A DNA stretch of 7,187 nucleotides from JBLHGN01 sp047616325 (GTDB lineage: Bacteria; Pseudomonadota; Gammaproteobacteria; Pseudomonadales; Cellvibrionaceae), in NCBI GenBank assembly GCA_047616325.1, contig JBLHGN010000192.1, positions 1-7,187 on the forward strand, in the 5' to 3' direction. The position numbers and the translations under genes are program-made. The notes under the pieces are model-generated. The model made no database searches and was not told where the DNA came from. It saw only the letters and a list, made by a program, of their open reading frames with translations. Position 1 is the first letter of the stretch; the number at the start of each line of letters is the position of its first letter. Of the stretch, positions 5,666 through 7,187 are shown one piece after another.

Positions 5666-6933
5666 TGACAACGGCCAGTATTAACAACGAAAAAATAATC
5701 AAGCAAGTAAAATCGTCGTGGATGGACAGCATCGCTAAGCGCATAGTGTGTGCCCGCTTGAATAAGCTACAGCGCGGTCGCCTTGTGATAGAGGACGACG
5801 GTGAAATAATTGCCTTTGGTGACGATGGACCAAATCCAGCGATAGTCGCGCACATTCATGTGCATCATTCATCAGCCTATCGAAGCCTTGTCTTAGATGG
5901 TGACAGTGGCGCGGGTGAGGCTTATATGTTGGGCACTTGGAGCACTCCAGATCTACTAAAAGTCACCCGTATTTTTTGCATGAATATTAATGTGCTAAGT
6001 AAGATAAATAGTAATCGTCCGTGGTTGAATCGCCTTAGTGCAAAATTTCGTCACGCCGTTAATGCCAATACCCTGTCTGGGTCAAAAAAGAATATTTCGG
6101 CACACTATGATCTCGGTAACGATTTTTTTGAGCTTTTTCTCGATTCCAGCATGATGTATTCCGCAGCCATCTACCAAAATAAAAATGCCACGTTGGAAGA
6201 AGCCTCTGCACACAAATTGCATGTGATCTGCAAAAAGTTGCGTTTGAATGCCGATGATCATTTGCTGGAAATTGGCACCGGGTGGGGCGGCCTGGCGATT
6301 CACGCCGCTAAACATTACGGTTGCCGCGTGACAACTACCACCATAAGTGAGCAACAATATCGTTATGCCAAAGAGGCGGTAAAACGTGAGGGCCTTGAAG
6401 ATACAATTACCTTACTGTTAAAAGACTATCGTGAGCTTGAAGGTAAGTATAGCAAGTTGGTGTCGGTGGAAATGATAGAGGCGGTGGGTTACGAGCATTA
6501 TAAGAGTTATTTTTCAAAGTGTTCGTCGCTTTTACAAGATGATGGCTTGATGTGTATTCAGGCCATCACCATTGCCGACCAGCGCTTTGAACAGGCCAAA
6601 ACTTCGGTGGATTTTATTCAACGCTATATTTTCCCCGGCGGCTGCTTGCCTTCCAACGAAGTTATCTCTCGCTGTGTTGCGCGCTATACCGACATGCAAA
6701 TTGTAGGTATTGAAGATATCGGCCTCGATTACGCTGCCACCTTAGCGGATTGGCGGCATAGATTTTTTAAGCATTTAGCTACCGTTAAAGCAATGGGTTA
6801 CGACGAAGTGTTTTGTCGTATGTGGGAGTACTACCTGTGCTATTGCGAAGGCGGATTTTTAGAGCGCGTAATAAGCACAGTTCATACGGTTATGGCAAAA
6901 CCCGACGCACGTCAGCTACAAGCATTTGATTAA
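5665..6933 (+). CDS. Cyclopropane-fatty-acyl-phospholipid synthase-like methyltransferase
   Basis: This 422-residue SAM-dependent methyltransferase belongs to the Cfa family, which acts on cis double bonds of acyl chains in membrane phospholipids. It has the N-terminal lipid-binding domain (about 20-130), S-A-H-Y-D-L-G-N-D-F-F (145-155), SAM motif I L-E-I-G-T-G-W-G-G (201-209), V-T-T-T-T-I-S (222-228), V-S-V-E-M-I-E-A-V-G (266-275) and a late M-W-E-Y-Y-L (386-391). By comparison with E. coli Cfa as I remember it, the catalytic Glu is kept (Glu272), but Cys139 is replaced by Ala167 and His266 by Gln299 (in I-Q-A-I-T-I). Both belong to the bicarbonate site. This places it outside the E. coli type; it may methylate without closing a ring, as the R. 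sphaeroides furan fatty acid methyltransferase does. It overlaps DUF1365 by one base (TAATG), with AAGGGGG about 10 bases upstream. Confidence 0.92.
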   Translation: MTTASINNEKIIKQVKSSWMDSIAKRIVCARLNKLQRGRLVIEDDGEIIAFGDDGPNPAIVAHIHVHHSSAYRSLVLDGDSGAGEAYMLGTWSTPDLLKVTRIFCMNINVLSKINSNRPWLNRLSAKFRHAVNANTLSGSKKNISAHYDLGNDFFELFLDSSMMYSAAIYQNKNATLEEASAHKLHVICKKLRLNADDHLLEIGTGWGGLAIHAAKHYGCRVTTTTISEQQYRYAKEAVKREGLEDTITLLLKDYRELEGKYSKLVSVEMIEAVGYEHYKSYFSKCSSLLQDDGLMCIQAITIADQRFEQAKTSVDFIQRYIFPGGCLPSNEVISRCVARYTDMQIVGIEDIGLDYAATLADWRHRFFKHLATVKAMGYDEVFCRMWEYYLCYCEGGFLERVISTVHTVMAKPDARQLQAFD

Positions 6934-6956
6934 AAACTGATAATACTCGGGCGCAA

Positions 6957-6986
6957 TGATCTAAGCCACTCACGCAACCGTACTGA
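6957..6986 (+). promoter_or_regulatory. Predicted third ECF-type promoter upstream of the DUF2878 gene
   Basis: TGATCT (6957-6962), 16 bases, then CGTACTGA (6979-6986). It has the same spacer and CGTA element as the two divergent promoters, with one change in the -35. It lies in the 85-nt gap after the methyltransferase stop, on the same strand as the following gene, with a predicted start near 6992. Confidence 0.5.
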
Positions 6987-7018
6987 GGGTATAGTTTATA
7001 GTAGTGAGTGCGGTACTT

Positions 7019-7187
7019 ATGAAGGTTTTTGCAAGTTCAGCTAGGGGGAAAATCCTCAATATCGTCTTGTTCCAGCTTGGCTGGTTTGCCTGTGTATTTG
7101 GCGGTGATTACGTAGCCTTGGGGGTTGCGGTACTCATTTTCGTAATTCATAAAACGCTGTTTGTTGCAAATGTTCGAGAGTGGGCGC
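7019..7187 (+). CDS. DUF2878-type membrane protein, N-terminal part (runs off right edge)
   Basis: Only 56 codons are in the window. The peptide has a short basic start (R9, K11), a first hydrophobic segment L-N-I-V-L-F-Q-L-G-W-F-A-C-V (13-26), a G-G-D turn, and a second hydrophobic segment at about 31-43, then H-K. The N-x-x-x-F-Q-x-G-W-F beginning is what I recall for DUF2878, a small multi-pass inner-membrane family often next to these lipid genes. Its function is unknown. The Shine-Dalgarno is poor. GTG at 7004 is an in-frame alternative start five codons upstream. It probably belongs to the same regulon, through readthrough or the promoter at 6957-6986. Confidence 0.7.
   Translation, partial: MKVFASSARGKILNIVLFQLGWFACVFGGDYVALGVAVLIFVIHKTLFVANVREWA

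Noticed and set aside
6967..7010. Inverted repeat CACTCAC / GTGAGTG in the gap after the methyltransferase, as a terminator
   Set aside because: The arms are only 7 bp with a loop of about 30 bases, and no T-run follows. The left arm also lies within the predicted promoter spacer.

Overview
The window looks like a piece of a gammaproteobacterial chromosome, probably a marine or aquatic species (moderate GC, short intergenic gaps, gene families typical of Cellvibrio-like, Pseudomonas and Vibrio relatives). No rRNA, tRNA or other taxonomic marker is present, so the organism assignment is inference. The window appears to be a singlet-oxygen or light-stress locus: an ECF sigma factor of the RpoE/ChrR type (group ECF11) and its zinc anti-sigma factor face away from a lipid-modification operon, with a shared divergent promoter region between them.

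Left edge (1-541): the C-terminal end of an ISAzo13-like transposase on the + strand runs to about 200. It abuts a DUF523 gene on the - strand that is cut off before its conserved C-terminal half. The insertion sequence seems to have split the third gene of the sigma operon.

Minus-strand regulatory operon (538-1871): ECF sigma factor, then ChrR anti-sigma factor (2-nt gap, strong Shine-Dalgarno inside the sigma 3' end), then the truncated DUF523 gene (4-nt ATGA overlap). The anti-sigma factor carries a run of Val-Gln dipeptides encoded by a 6-bp tandem repeat in its interdomain linker.

Divergent intergenic region (1872-2212): two back-to-back promoters with the same layout, TGATCC-N16-CGTA, one reading into sigma-chrR and one into the lipid operon. 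The sigma leader also contains two different tandem duplications (29 bp and 14 bp), and an 8-bp direct repeat brackets the sigma promoter.

Plus-strand operon (2213-6933): NTF2-like protein, short-chain dehydrogenase, FAD-dependent amine-oxidase-like flavoprotein, DUF1365 protein and a cyclopropane-fatty-acid-synthase-like methyltransferase. Spacing is tight (5, 12 and 52 nt gaps, then a 1-nt TAATG overlap). A third copy of the promoter motif (TGATCT-N16-CGTA) precedes a membrane-protein gene of the DUF2878 type that runs off the right edge.

How it fits together (inference from the known RpoE/ChrR system of Rhodobacter sphaeroides): singlet oxygen would release the sigma factor from ChrR. The sigma factor would then raise its own expression and that of the lipid operon, and the methyltransferase with its oxidoreductase partners would alter unsaturated membrane fatty acids. 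Cyclopropane, methylated or furan fatty acids are all possible products. The insertion in DUF523 may have cut the regulatory operon off from further downstream genes, which in relatives often include a photolyase.
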